Assembly (NCBI RefSeq): GCF_030362935.1
Contig: NZ_JAUCDY010000020.1
Location: 1-20,694, forward strand
DNA from: Thiopseudomonas acetoxidans
GTDB taxonomy: Bacteria; Pseudomonadota; Gammaproteobacteria; Pseudomonadales; Pseudomonadaceae
Length of the DNA: 20,694 bases
Direction: 5' to 3'
The notes beneath the pieces are model-generated. The model worked only from the letters and a program-made list of their open reading frames with translations, did not search any database and was not told the DNA's origin. Within the stretch, counting starts at the first letter, position 1. The number at the start of each line of letters is the position of its first letter. The position numbers and the translations under genes were made by a program. Of the stretch, positions 1 to 7,718 are shown piece after piece.

Positions 1-101
1 TTTCATGCAGAATCTCCTTGCGTATAGCTTATGGAAAATTCTACTTATGAGCACTGCTATTTTTCGGGGGGATTACCGTGGTGTATGTGGGGAAAAGAAA
101 G

Positions 102-159
102 TGGCGTATCCTGTTGATTGTTTCGACCAAGAAATTATTAACAGTAGAGCGATACGCCA
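102..159. repeat. Short inverted repeat (9-bp arms)
   Basis: TGGCGTATC at 102-110 is the exact reverse complement of GATACGCCA at 151-159, with 40 bases between them. The right arm runs into the ATG at 159 of the broken reading frame described next. It may be part of an IS end or of a hairpin over that start, but no partner copy elsewhere in the window identifies it. Seen directly; its role is unknown. Confidence 0.5.
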
Positions 160-329
160 TGACAAATACTAACCTGACCTGTGTTCTTTAACAACCAGAT
201 GAAACTAGCACAGATTTATTAACAGCCCTGCTGCGTAATGGTATGCTCGTTTCTGTGCCGGAAAAAACAACCAACGACCTGAGATTTGGCTCGATTTTGC
301 CAGAAACGGCGAGGAAACTGTGTTTTTAA
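159..329 (+). pseudogene. Broken short reading frame, possible transposase N-terminus remnant
   Basis: From ATG 159 the frame reads MTNTNLTCVL, hits TAA at 189-191, and continues in the same frame with coding-like sequence (QPDETSTDLLTALLRNGM...) to TAA at 327-329. One nonsense change would therefore separate two halves of a 56-codon stretch. The 'LLTALLRNG' part recalls the start of IS256-family transposases, but the rest does not continue in that way, so the assignment is weak. It lies beside another IS relic, which supports a mobile-element origin. The stretch 330-422 shows no coding sequence; it has only a weak hairpin (TGGC 379-382 / GCCA 391-394) followed by seven T, which could be a terminator remnant. 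Confidence 0.35.
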
Positions 330-431
330 AGAACAAAAATTAGGCTAGGGCTGGGTTGTACGCACTGCTGCAGCGACTTGGCAGGGCTGGGCCATTTTTT
401 TAGAGCTCATGAATAAGGCGGGTTAAACCGA

Positions 432-761
432 ATGGATTTACCACTGCGTAAGAGCATGACTTATGACCAAGTAAGGGCAATGACGCACCATGCTCAGATC
501 ACTCAAAGAACAGGCGTAGCCATTTACTTCTGTGACCCGCACAGCCATTGGCAGCGCGGCAGCAATGAAAATATCAACGGCTTGATTCGGCAGTATTTAC
601 CTAAAGGCACAGATTTATCGGCTCACTCTCAGACTGACCTAGATGCGATAGCCAATCAGCTCAATATAAGACCACGCAAACGCTTTGATTTTCGCTGTCC
701 AATTTAAGTAATAACCGATGTAGTAATATCAGTTAATATTAATGAAGAGCAAAAACACTAG
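432..761 (+). pseudogene. IS30-family transposase remnant (C-terminal catalytic part)
   Basis: The sequence encodes the C-terminal DDE region of an IS30-type transposase: LRKSMTYDQ, THHAQITQRTG, YFCDPHSHWQRGSNENINGL and RQYLPKGTDL are family hallmarks, with the last catalytic Glu in 'SNENINGL'. The protein is truncated at its N-terminus; family members are over 300 residues, and only about 90 remain. Homology seems to begin a few codons upstream (LNRM from 423), where the frame hits TAA at 414-416. The first stop, TAA at 705-707, falls where the family has Glu after 'CPI'; past it the same frame runs 17 more codons to TAG 759-761, so it is probably a GAA-to-TAA nonsense mutation. The following TTGTTACACTCAGAGTATGC (762-781) may be the degraded right end of the element. 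It borders the 3' end of the glycan operon and points tail-to-tail at it. Confidence 0.8.
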
Positions 762-794
762 TTGTTACACTCAGAGTATGCAACCGCCAAGCAT

Positions 795-1592
795 CTATAT
801 AAAATCAACTATTCTTATATAAATACGTAAAATAGAATACAAAATCAAGTATAAAGGATTTTTACTCATGAGCCACTTATATCTATAAAGCTTACATTTA
901 TTGAATAACTTTGTATTTAAAGTCATCTTATCTGACCACTTAAAATAAAAACATTCAATCCCCTTTAACATAGTAAGACTATTCGTAAGCCTTTCACCAT
1001 CGTGCTGCCTGAGTATAGTTTGCATATCGCTTGCGTGAACAACCTTCATTGATAGTAAAGACATACTGATAAATAATGACTTATCCTCAGAAGTGATTAG
1101 TTTTACATCAAAGCCGCCAGCCTTCAAAAAACTACTTTTCTTCACGACAAGTGAGCTACCAACATACCCAGGGTTAAATTTCAATGCATCCTCAATTAAT
1201 GGGAACTTTGCACTAGACTTGAACGATACAATCTCACCATCTTTTAACTGATCTACCCTAGCCACTAACAAATCAAAATTAGTCTCCTGAATATATGAAG
1301 ATATTTTTTTAATATAGTCTACGCCCCATAAGTCATCATCGTCGAGGAAAGCGATATATTTACCAGATGATACAATAACCCCAATATTTCTGGCCTGAGA
1401 AACCCCAGCAAACGGCATAATATTTACAACTTTTATTAATGGACTACAATCCTGTATTGTTTTGTCTATCTCCTGAGTGCCATTATTAACGATAATAACT
1501 TCAAATGGCTGCACACTTTGCTCAACAACAGAAAGGACCGACGAAAGCAAATATTCACTTCTATTACATGTTGGTATTACAACAGATATCAT
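795..1592 (-). CDS. Glycosyltransferase family 2 (GT-A fold)
   Basis: This 265-residue protein begins with the GT-A nucleotide-binding strand (SVVIPTCNRSEYL, residues 3-15). It then shows VIIVNNGT (32-39, the usual 'VVDNGS' position), the GVSQARNIG motif (63-71) and an extended DxD metal-binding motif FLDDDDLW (82-89). These are typical of inverting GT2 enzymes, which transfer a nucleotide-activated sugar to a lipid-linked acceptor at the cytoplasmic face of the inner membrane. No membrane segment is evident, and the length is normal for small GT2 proteins. Its ATG overlaps the stop of the upstream pyruvyl transferase by four bases (1589-1592), so the two are translationally coupled. It is the last gene of the operon; IS debris begins at once beyond it. 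The sequence is clearly AT-rich compared with the core pse genes. Donor and acceptor sugars cannot be told from sequence. Confidence 0.9.
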   Translation of the reverse strand: MISVVIPTCNRSEYLLSSVLSVVEQSVQPFEVIIVNNGTQEIDKTIQDCSPLIKVVNIMPFAGVSQARNIGVIVSSGKYIAFLDDDDLWGVDYIKKISSYIQETNFDLLVARVDQLKDGEIVSFKSSAKFPLIEDALKFNPGYVGSSLVVKKSSFLKAGGFDVKLITSEDKSLFISMSLLSMKVVHASDMQTILRQHDGERLTNSLTMLKGIECFYFKWSDKMTLNTKLFNKCKLYRYKWLMSKNPLYLILYSILRIYIRIVDFI

Positions 1593-2683
1593 AGCAGTCT
1601 TCCAATTGCTTCATTAACTATATCAATATCTTTTTTGACTTTTTTCTCAACATCAATAAATTCATAACGCGAAACCAGTAACTTGTCTAGCCTATCATAA
1701 AGAATAGATGCGTCTAGACTATCAAGATTGAGGACATACTCATTAGGAACTCCAACTTCTTTAGAAAACTCAGTGCATTTATAATGATAATCTAGGACAA
1801 TAAGTGGAATATTTAAAATAGTTGCATAAATTTGACTATGTAGCCTCATCCCTACAAAGGCCGCCATGTCGCTCATCAGCTCAATAAATCTAAAAGGACT
1901 ATCACTATAGCCATGAAAACAACACTTGAAACTAGTATCAAGCCTAGAAATACACTTAAAATATTTCTCATCTTCTTGGGAAAAAGCAAAAAAAACAAAC
2001 TCTAACTCGAAATTATTAATCAACCCTTCAATTGCATTAAGTATTTTTTCAGATAAAATGTTGTTATCGAAATACTTTAGGGATATACCAACTCTTTTCT
2101 TAGCTTTTTTCTTATCGGTACATTTATCATAGTTCAATAAGTGCGGCATAAAAAAAGCAAAATCACTTGATCTAATAAAATTTGACTCCGCACATTTTTC
2201 TTCCAGGAATTTCTCACTCCAAGCGTCACGAACCACAATCAAATCTAACAGCGAAACAAACTCTTTAAACAATAACTCAGCAGTGCCTGTTGGGAAAGGG
2301 CCTATAGAAACACTCAAAGCTATCACTTTATTATCAGGATATAGTCTTTTATATTTTTTAAGAATATCCAGTTTCCAATGAATACTATTTTCGCTATGAA
2401 AAATACTACCGCCACCAAAAATTAAAATATCACTTATACTTATCGCTTTATGAAAAAAAAATTTTTTAAAAAAAAATGTCTTATCGCTTAACCAGAAAAC
2501 AGGCCTCAACTCAACATCATTAACATATGAGATTGGTAGTGTTTTTAATGTGCATAGCAAATATATGTTTTTTACATTTAACTTTTTATTGAGCAACCAA
2601 GATATAACCTGGAGCATTGCATTGTCCCCAGTATTTTTATGAGCATGCCAACCGACCACAAAAGCACTACTGTTATTTTTCAT
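1589..2683 (-). CDS. Polysaccharide pyruvyl transferase family protein
   Basis: The 364-residue protein fits the PS_pyruv_trans (CsaB/WcaK-like) family: an N-terminal 'GWHAHKNTGDNAM' (11-23, equivalent to the family GxxNxGDxA motif), IFGGGSIFH (88-96), and the C-terminal signature FVGMRLHSQIYA (276-287) followed by IPLIVLDYHYK. Family members transfer pyruvate from PEP to form ketals on surface-polysaccharide sugars, and some relatives act as glycosyltransferases. The start ATG overlaps the end of the preceding gene by 11 bases, and the end overlaps the GT2 gene by 4. An unusual A/T homopolymer block (nine A, six T, nine A on the plus strand, 2453-2476) encodes the Phe/Lys-rich stretch near residues 70-78, a potential slippage site. 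The gene is AT-rich. A role in decorating the glycan made by this locus is inferred from context. Confidence 0.85.
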   Translation of the reverse strand: MKNNSSAFVVGWHAHKNTGDNAMLQVISWLLNKKLNVKNIYLLCTLKTLPISYVNDVELRPVFWLSDKTFFFKKFFFHKAISISDILIFGGGSIFHSENSIHWKLDILKKYKRLYPDNKVIALSVSIGPFPTGTAELLFKEFVSLLDLIVVRDAWSEKFLEEKCAESNFIRSSDFAFFMPHLLNYDKCTDKKKAKKRVGISLKYFDNNILSEKILNAIEGLINNFELEFVFFAFSQEDEKYFKCISRLDTSFKCCFHGYSDSPFRFIELMSDMAAFVGMRLHSQIYATILNIPLIVLDYHYKCTEFSKEVGVPNEYVLNLDSLDASILYDRLDKLLVSRYEFIDVEKKVKKDIDIVNEAIGRLL

Positions 2684-4055
2684 TAAAAAACTCCTGCGGA
2701 TATATATAAAAACTATTCGGTGCGACTCTTTTTGTTTTTATGCCCACTTTAATGCCCATGGCTTCCATTAAACCTTTAAGATCATGTTTAATTTTAGCCT
2801 TAGAAAGCGTTTCTCTTTTATTTATATCCATTATAACTCCTATACTCTTTGGTCTAAACCTTGAGCAGCGGTATAATTCATATAAGTCATACATAAAGGT
2901 ATCTTTACCAATACCAACATTACCATTAGGATTTGGCTTTCCAGTATAAATTATAATTCTTTCAGCTATTTTTTCAGCTGGAACCATAGTCCCATAATTA
3001 GTTAACTTTTTATTTAAAAAAGCCTCCCTTTTTTCTTTTCTTTTTTCCTCTGACCAAACTAAAGCTAAGTCATTAACAGCAGCAACAAACTCATTAATCC
3101 CAAACGCATGTACAGATATTTTATTGGGTATGTTTTCTTTACCGTAACTCAGAATTGTTAAGTCATTAACTTCATCAGCATATGTAATAACTGGAATATT
3201 AGCACATGCGGCCTCAATTGCTGATGTGCAGTTATTCTGAATAATAAATTCAGATCCAAGTATCCAAGACAACAACTCTCCATCTTTTTCCACATGGGCT
3301 TTATTAATACCCTTAACGCTACGCTCCCAAGCATCTACACTTTCAGCAGGATGTGGCCGAATAATAACAGTTTTATGCAACTGCTCTGTCAATACTTTAA
3401 TCAACTTCAAGTATTGGTTAAAAATCTTCTTTTCCGCCAAATACTGTGCATCACTCTCTTTGATATCAAAGCTTTCATATTGTGACAGATGCTCCAATGA
3501 TTGTTTTTTATTTAAAAACTGATTGTATGTAGCTAAATTAGATACCAACAGCACATAATCACCAAATCTATTTTTTAAATGCTTGATATCCTTACTATAA
3601 TATCGCATGCCAAAATCACCCCAAAAGCATGAACGAAGAGCGCCTAAATTATAAACAATTGAGCTTTTACTACTATTAAATTTACTACCTAAAAACTTAT
3701 AATCATCTTCACCCCAAGTGAAAAACATATCTAGAGTATTAATCTGACTCAATGATGTCCTTCTAGTATAGAAGTCAGAAAAATCATCGAATATTATTCC
3801 TGCCTCTTCATCTTGAGCTACTATCAAAAAGCCTTTCTTTTGCAAGGCATCAAACAGTTCTTCATTACCTCCACCTCGAGAGCTTTTATAAAATAAAACT
3901 CCTGGCTCAGCCGCATTTAATGCTAATTTTAGTACTGGGCTTTTATGACCTATTATTACTGGCATTCCTCTCATTACAAGCTGCACAGCCAATAAAAGCT
4001 TACTAATATACTCTCGTCTCATTATCTCAATTGGAATAAAAACACTATTATTCAA
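2673..4055 (-). CDS. Putative GT-B 'surface carbohydrate biosynthesis' protein
   Basis: The 460-residue protein resembles the group often annotated as surface carbohydrate biosynthesis proteins, distantly related to CDP-glycerol glycerophosphotransferase-like GT-B enzymes. Seen features: an N-terminal Rossmann-like strand (SVFIPIEIMRREYISKLLLA), QDEEAG (81-86), FFTWGEDDY (111-119), a conserved IIRPHPAES (231-239) and NNCTSAIEAA (274-283), which would bind the donor nucleotide phosphates. An extra C-terminal segment (about 375-460) has no motif I recognise. The start is TTG at 4055, chosen because GGAG lies seven bases upstream and because the family-like N-terminal strand precedes the first Met (residue 12). 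It is the first gene downstream of the pseI relic and overlaps the pyruvyl transferase. By context it may transfer the nonulosonic acid or a neighbouring sugar, but this is inference. Confidence 0.65.
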   Translation of the reverse strand: MNNSVFIPIEIMRREYISKLLLAVQLVMRGMPVIIGHKSPVLKLALNAAEPGVLFYKSSRGGGNEELFDALQKKGFLIVAQDEEAGIIFDDFSDFYTRRTSLSQINTLDMFFTWGEDDYKFLGSKFNSSKSSIVYNLGALRSCFWGDFGMRYYSKDIKHLKNRFGDYVLLVSNLATYNQFLNKKQSLEHLSQYESFDIKESDAQYLAEKKIFNQYLKLIKVLTEQLHKTVIIRPHPAESVDAWERSVKGINKAHVEKDGELLSWILGSEFIIQNNCTSAIEAACANIPVITYADEVNDLTILSYGKENIPNKISVHAFGINEFVAAVNDLALVWSEEKRKEKREAFLNKKLTNYGTMVPAEKIAERIIIYTGKPNPNGNVGIGKDTFMYDLYELYRCSRFRPKSIGVIMDINKRETLSKAKIKHDLKGLMEAMGIKVGIKTKRVAPNSFYIYPQEFFNEK

Positions 4056-4071
4056 TTAAACACTCCTACAA

Positions 4072-4305
4072 TTAATGCAATAAAGATAAAATGGCAAATT
4101 TGATCAATGGCAAACCAACAGCTTCAAAAGAGGCGATTTTATAAGCAGGTGCGTTCAAGTCTTCCAACAGATCAACGGCTGTATTATCAAAGGGTGAGCT
4201 AAAAATCGTGATGCCTAGGTTACGGGCGTGATCAAATAAAGGCTTATGCCAATCCCATGGCATGTGTGCTTCTTGGTAAAGGTCATATAATGTACGCTCA
4301 TCCCA
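4072..4305 (-). pseudogene. Truncated internal fragment of a second, diverged pseI
   Basis: On the minus strand the frame from TGG at 4305 reads W-D-E-R-T-L-Y-D-L-Y-Q-E-A-H-M-P and on through NAPAYKIASFEAVGLPLIK. It matches residues 78-146 of the intact PseI upstream, in frame and without gaps. Homology stops at about 4096; the tail (FAILSLLH, stop at 4072) is unrelated to PseI. It also stops on the other side at about 4305, so both ends of the gene are missing, including all phosphoenolpyruvate-binding N-terminal residues and the SAF domain. At nucleotide level the fragment differs from the intact copy at many sites, largely silent, so it is not a fresh tandem duplication but a remnant of an older or foreign pseI allele. 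It is not expected to be functional. Confidence 0.85.
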
Positions 4306-4338
4306 TCATTGATATGAGGTGAAACTAGCATCATTGCT

Positions 4339-5397
4339 TTACTCTTCAAACAAACTCCAGTTAACTGGTGCTCCGTAGCTAGCATCGACTTTTAAACGCT
4401 TACCTACTAACTCTTCAAAATACTTCGGTGCCAAACCAAAGCCTGGCCTTACGCTTCTCACTGCATCTTCAGTAATCACATCACCCGCCTTCATGTCTTT
4501 CACAAAATACAAAGAGCGGCGGAACTGTGCGTTACCTTGTTCGCTAGATTTACGGCCGTAATTCACATTACCAAGCGTTTGCCAAGCCGTTTTGCTGTCT
4601 CGGCATAAGGCAGTTAACTCTGCCGGCTCTAATGAGAAGCTATCGTCTGGGCCACCGCCACTGCGGTCTAGGGTGAAGTGTTTTTCAATGATTGATGCGC
4701 CCAACGCCACGCTAGTAATAGCTGTCGTGTTATCGAGGGTGTGATCAGACAAGCCTGTAACGAGGCCAAATCGCTCAATCATGTCGGTAATGGTGCGCAA
4801 ATTGTAATCTGCGGCCGGAGCCGGATAGCCGCTAACGCAATGCAAGATAGCGAGTTCTTTGCAACCGCCTTCTCGTGCAGCCTCAATCGCTTCTGCAATT
4901 TCTTCTGCATCCGCCATGCCGGTTGAAATAATCATCGGCTTGCCTGTACTGGCCACGTATTTAATTAATGGCAAATCTACTGCTTCAAAGGATGCGATTT
5001 TATAAGCAGGTGCATTCAAGTCTTCTAGCAGGTCGACAGCGGTATTGTCGAACGGTGAACTGAAAATTGTAATAGCGAGCTTGCGTGCGTGATCAAATAA
5101 GGCTTTATGCCAATCCCAGGGCATATGCGCTTCTTCGTAAAGGTCATATAGTGTACGCCCATCCCATAAACCACCTTTAATACGAAACTCTTCAGCATCA
5201 CTGTTTAAAGTAATGGTATCTGCGGTATAAGTTTGTAACTTAACGGCATCTGCACCGGATTTTTTAGCTTCTTCAATAATCTTCAGCGCTGTTTCTAATT
5301 TGCCATTATGATTCGCGGATAGTTCAGCAATGATATAAGGCGGCTCGTCCTGTGCGATGCGGCGCCCTGCGATATGTATACTTGGAGTATTTGTCAT
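4339..5397 (-). CDS. pseI: Pseudaminic acid synthase PseI (NeuB family)
   Basis: PseI condenses 2,4-diacetamido-2,4,6-trideoxy-L-altrose with phosphoenolpyruvate to give the nine-carbon pseudaminic acid. The 352-residue length is normal for the family. The N-terminal NeuB TIM-barrel shows YIIAELSANHNG (21-32), AVKLQTYTADT (51-61), FSSPFDNTAVDLL (112-124), MIISTGMA (155-162), GLSDHT (215-220) and SIIEKHFTLDR (235-245). The C-terminal SAF/antifreeze-like domain, which closes over the active site, includes RRSLYFVKDMKAGDVIT (293-309) and RPGFGLAP (317-324). The ATG at 5397 follows a GAG-type ribosome site, nine bases after the ATP-grasp gene. Legionaminic or sialic acid synthases are close relatives, but linkage to PseB/PseC/PseG favours the pseudaminic series. 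Base composition is more balanced than in the neighbouring accessory genes. Confidence 0.93.
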   Translation of the reverse strand: MTNTPSIHIAGRRIAQDEPPYIIAELSANHNGKLETALKIIEEAKKSGADAVKLQTYTADTITLNSDAEEFRIKGGLWDGRTLYDLYEEAHMPWDWHKALFDHARKLAITIFSSPFDNTAVDLLEDLNAPAYKIASFEAVDLPLIKYVASTGKPMIISTGMADAEEIAEAIEAAREGGCKELAILHCVSGYPAPAADYNLRTITDMIERFGLVTGLSDHTLDNTTAITSVALGASIIEKHFTLDRSGGGPDDSFSLEPAELTALCRDSKTAWQTLGNVNYGRKSSEQGNAQFRRSLYFVKDMKAGDVITEDAVRSVRPGFGLAPKYFEELVGKRLKVDASYGAPVNWSLFEE

Positions 5398-5406
5398 TTT
5401 TAATTC

Positions 5407-6336
5407 TCACGCATATGAAATAAACTCTTGAACGCCGCGATAAAAGCGGGTTCCTGCAGTTGGTGGTGTGTAATCAGCTACAGGTAAACCAATTCGAAGT
5501 GATAAAAGCCAACTTAAATCACAAAACCCCATTTTATCTCTAAATACTAACGTACTTGATAGGCGTGGATTTATCTCAAAAAGTCTTGGTCCTTGGCTTG
5601 TAAGTCTTAATTGAACATTCATTACCCCATCAAGTTCTAGTGCCTCGGCAATTGCATCTACGTACTTTTCTATTTGCACGTTATTTATAACTTCACCTTT
5701 ATTAGTAAAACCACCTTGAAGGGTCCGTTTAATTATTAAAATACGAGTGCCTGTTTCTTCAGATCTAAATACAGGGCATGTATACTCTTCATTATCAGGC
5801 TCTAAATAAGTTTGCCAAACTAAGCTTGTTAATGAGTCAATAGGTAACATTTTTTCTGAGAACACTTTAAGAAGCCCTTTACTTCCCTGACCTGATCTCG
5901 GTTTGACTATTATCGGGTATGCATTAGGCTTTTCATTAATTAAAAGACCATGCTCGGGAACAGGGATGCCACAAGATGATAGATAACTTAAACAATCGTG
6001 CTTATCTAAACATTTCTGTATGACTAAATCATTTGTCTTGATTATGGTGGCATTCGCTATTGTATCTATACCGTTAAAAGCAATCTTTGAAATTTCAGCT
6101 TCACTGGTAGGGATGAAAACCCTTATATTATGGCGCGAAACATATTCTGACAGCCACTCTAAATAGTTTTCCTCATCAGCTCTCGGGCTAGTCGCAATAA
6201 AGTCACAAATAAATTCTCCAGCATGATCTGACTGAATATCCATTCCATGAATTTCACCACTCCAGTGATTGCAGCGTAATATCCTAGCTACTCCAAATCC
6301 AATATCACCAGCAATACCACTGATTAATATATTCAT
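5407..6336 (-). CDS. ATP-grasp ligase (carbamoyl-phosphate-synthase-like)
   Basis: The 309-residue protein has an N-terminal Rossmann-like segment (NILISGIAGDIGFGVARIL, 2-20), a conserved FIPTSEAE (74-81), a glycine-rich ATP loop IIVKPRSGQGSKGL (142-155, with Lys145 as the likely nucleotide-binding lysine) and the metal/ATP motif FEINPRLSST (253-262). This order is that of CarB/PylC-type ATP-grasp enzymes, which activate a carboxylate as acylphosphate and join it to an amine or thiol. The start ATG has AGAGGTAG upstream and follows the phosphoesterase by six bases. No known pseudaminic-acid step needs an ATP-grasp enzyme; it could attach an amino acid or other carboxylate to an amino-sugar, or ligate a precursor. 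Substrate unknown. The gene is AT-rich and sits in a three-gene cassette between pseG and pseI. Confidence 0.8.
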   Translation of the reverse strand: MNILISGIAGDIGFGVARILRCNHWSGEIHGMDIQSDHAGEFICDFIATSPRADEENYLEWLSEYVSRHNIRVFIPTSEAEISKIAFNGIDTIANATIIKTNDLVIQKCLDKHDCLSYLSSCGIPVPEHGLLINEKPNAYPIIVKPRSGQGSKGLLKVFSEKMLPIDSLTSLVWQTYLEPDNEEYTCPVFRSEETGTRILIIKRTLQGGFTNKGEVINNVQIEKYVDAIAEALELDGVMNVQLRLTSQGPRLFEINPRLSSTLVFRDKMGFCDLSWLLSLRIGLPVADYTPPTAGTRFYRGVQEFISYA

Positions 6337-6342
6337 TCGTTA

Positions 6343-7038
6343 CTACCTCTTCATTATTTTCCAGAGATACTCTAACTCACTATCTTTTGACTTAGCTGCC
6401 TCTACTAATCGTGAAAAATTGAACGATAAACGCTTAAATCTTGTAACAAAATTTTCAGTATTGATGATTGCATAACTTGCAAGACCACCTATATCTCGAG
6501 GCTGTCCAACTGAACCAGGATTGATTAATACTTTATTCTCATGGGTGTGTATAAAAGGGTAGTGAGTGTGACCAAATATAGTGAACCTACAATTAGAGTA
6601 GTTCTGCTTTAAACGTTCGATAGAAGTATCAGGATATAAATATTCATCGGTTTCTGTGAGGCTGCCATGTGAAAGATAAAAGGTACAGTCATCGATTCTT
6701 AGCTCTATATTTTTTGGTAATTCAGAGAGCCATTTTATATCTTCTTTACTCAGAGTTTCTTGACAAATATCGTAGCCAGATCCATATTTTTTACGAAAAA
6801 AATCAGCTTTCTTAACAGATGATAAGGTTTCTAGGAGAATGTCCTCATGATTCCCTCTTATGCAAATAACTCTACCATCATTACGTAATCGCTCTATAAC
6901 TTCTTTTGGCCAGTAATAATAACCAACTAAATCTCCAACAACTAAAATGTGGTCAACCTTCTCCTGCTCTAAATCTTCATATACAGCATCTAATGCAAAG
7001 ATATTTGCGTGGATATCTGAGATCAAAGCAACCTTCAT
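6343..7038 (-). CDS. Calcineurin-like metallophosphoesterase (YfcE/MJ0936 type)
   Basis: All di-metal ligands of the family are visible in the 231-residue protein: DIH (Asp8, His10), GDLVG (Asp36), GNHED (Asn63, His64), a lone His124 in YLSHGS, and GHTH (His157, His159), followed by INPGSVGQPRD. This fits small bacterial phosphodiesterases or monoesterases acting in the cytoplasm. Its ATG overlaps the stop of the SDR gene (ATGA at 7035-7038) and it is followed six bases later by the ATP-grasp gene, so the three are likely made together. Role here is unknown: it might remove phosphate from a sugar or cleave a nucleotide-linked intermediate. The family call is firm, the substrate is not. Confidence 0.87.
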   Translation of the reverse strand: MKVALISDIHANIFALDAVYEDLEQEKVDHILVVGDLVGYYYWPKEVIERLRNDGRVICIRGNHEDILLETLSSVKKADFFRKKYGSGYDICQETLSKEDIKWLSELPKNIELRIDDCTFYLSHGSLTETDEYLYPDTSIERLKQNYSNCRFTIFGHTHYPFIHTHENKVLINPGSVGQPRDIGGLASYAIINTENFVTRFKRLSFNFSRLVEAAKSKDSELEYLWKIMKR

Positions 7039-7718
7039 AGTATTTCTTTCTTGATAGCATCACAGATATTTTTCGCTATATCTGTCGGAGACTTCAACTC
7101 ACTATTTCTTTTCAAATCCAGAAAAAGCTCCACATCAGGCATTTGAGCTTTAGAGCTAGAGCGAATAACTTTTTGCATATCTGTATCCATCACACCTGGA
7201 TCAAAGTGGATAACTTTTACATGATCATTTTCTTTACTGAGAACATCTAAAGCCATTTTTATGGTTGCTTTACTTGTACAATATGCAAACCAACCTTGAA
7301 TTGGTCTAATAGCTGCTCCAGTTGTGATATTGAAAATTAAAAGTTCAATTCCGAAGCGTTGTGTTTCACGTGTAAGTCGTTGAGCTATCTTAAACGGGCT
7401 TTTAAAGTTCACGTTCATTGCTTTATTTAGCTCTTCCATAGAAAGGTCGGAAGCTTTGCAAATTGGCTCGATGACACTAGCATTATTAATAAATATAACT
7501 TGCCTAGTTTGTTTTCCTAAGCTGATCCAGTCTAATTCTATATCGTTTTTTGATAAATCCATCTGAATGTGTTCTGTAGACGGATTTATTGTATTGTTTG
7601 GCAATTCCTTACGCGATATGAATATTTTTTTATCTTCTGCTTTAAAGTTTTTTTGCAACTCCTTGCTTAACGCTTTCCCTAAACCTCTATTAATTCCAGT
7701 AAGAATAAAATTATTCAT
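7035..7718 (-). CDS. Short-chain dehydrogenase/reductase (SDR)
   Basis: A classical SDR of about 227 residues. Numbering from the ATG at 7718, it has TGINRGLG (7-14, the TGxxxGxG cofactor loop), FINNAS (76-81, NNAG-type), a Thr/Thr at the catalytic Ser position (ITTGAA, 131-136), the catalytic pair Tyr146-x3-Lys150 (YCTSK) and FDPGVMDTDM, equivalent to the 'PG' loop. The basic residue in the glycine loop suggests NADPH, by inference. I chose ATG 7718 over the GTG six bases upstream because GGAG sits five bases before that ATG and would overlap the GTG. The gene overlaps the 3' end of pseG by eight bases and ends in an ATGA overlap with the phosphoesterase. The usual Ser replaced by Thr is tolerated in the family. 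Possible role: reducing a keto or aldehyde sugar intermediate. Confidence 0.85.
   Translation of the reverse strand: MNNFILTGINRGLGKALSKELQKNFKAEDKKIFISRKELPNNTINPSTEHIQMDLSKNDIELDWISLGKQTRQVIFINNASVIEPICKASDLSMEELNKAMNVNFKSPFKIAQRLTRETQRFGIELLIFNITTGAAIRPIQGWFAYCTSKATIKMALDVLSKENDHVKVIHFDPGVMDTDMQKVIRSSSKAQMPDVELFLDLKRNSELKSPTDIAKNICDAIKKEIL

Noticed and set aside
200..4330. Shared 11-mer TGAAACTAGCA at 200-210 and 4320-4330
   Set aside because: It lies near two scars, but similarity does not extend beyond about 11 bases, which is expected by chance in a window this size.
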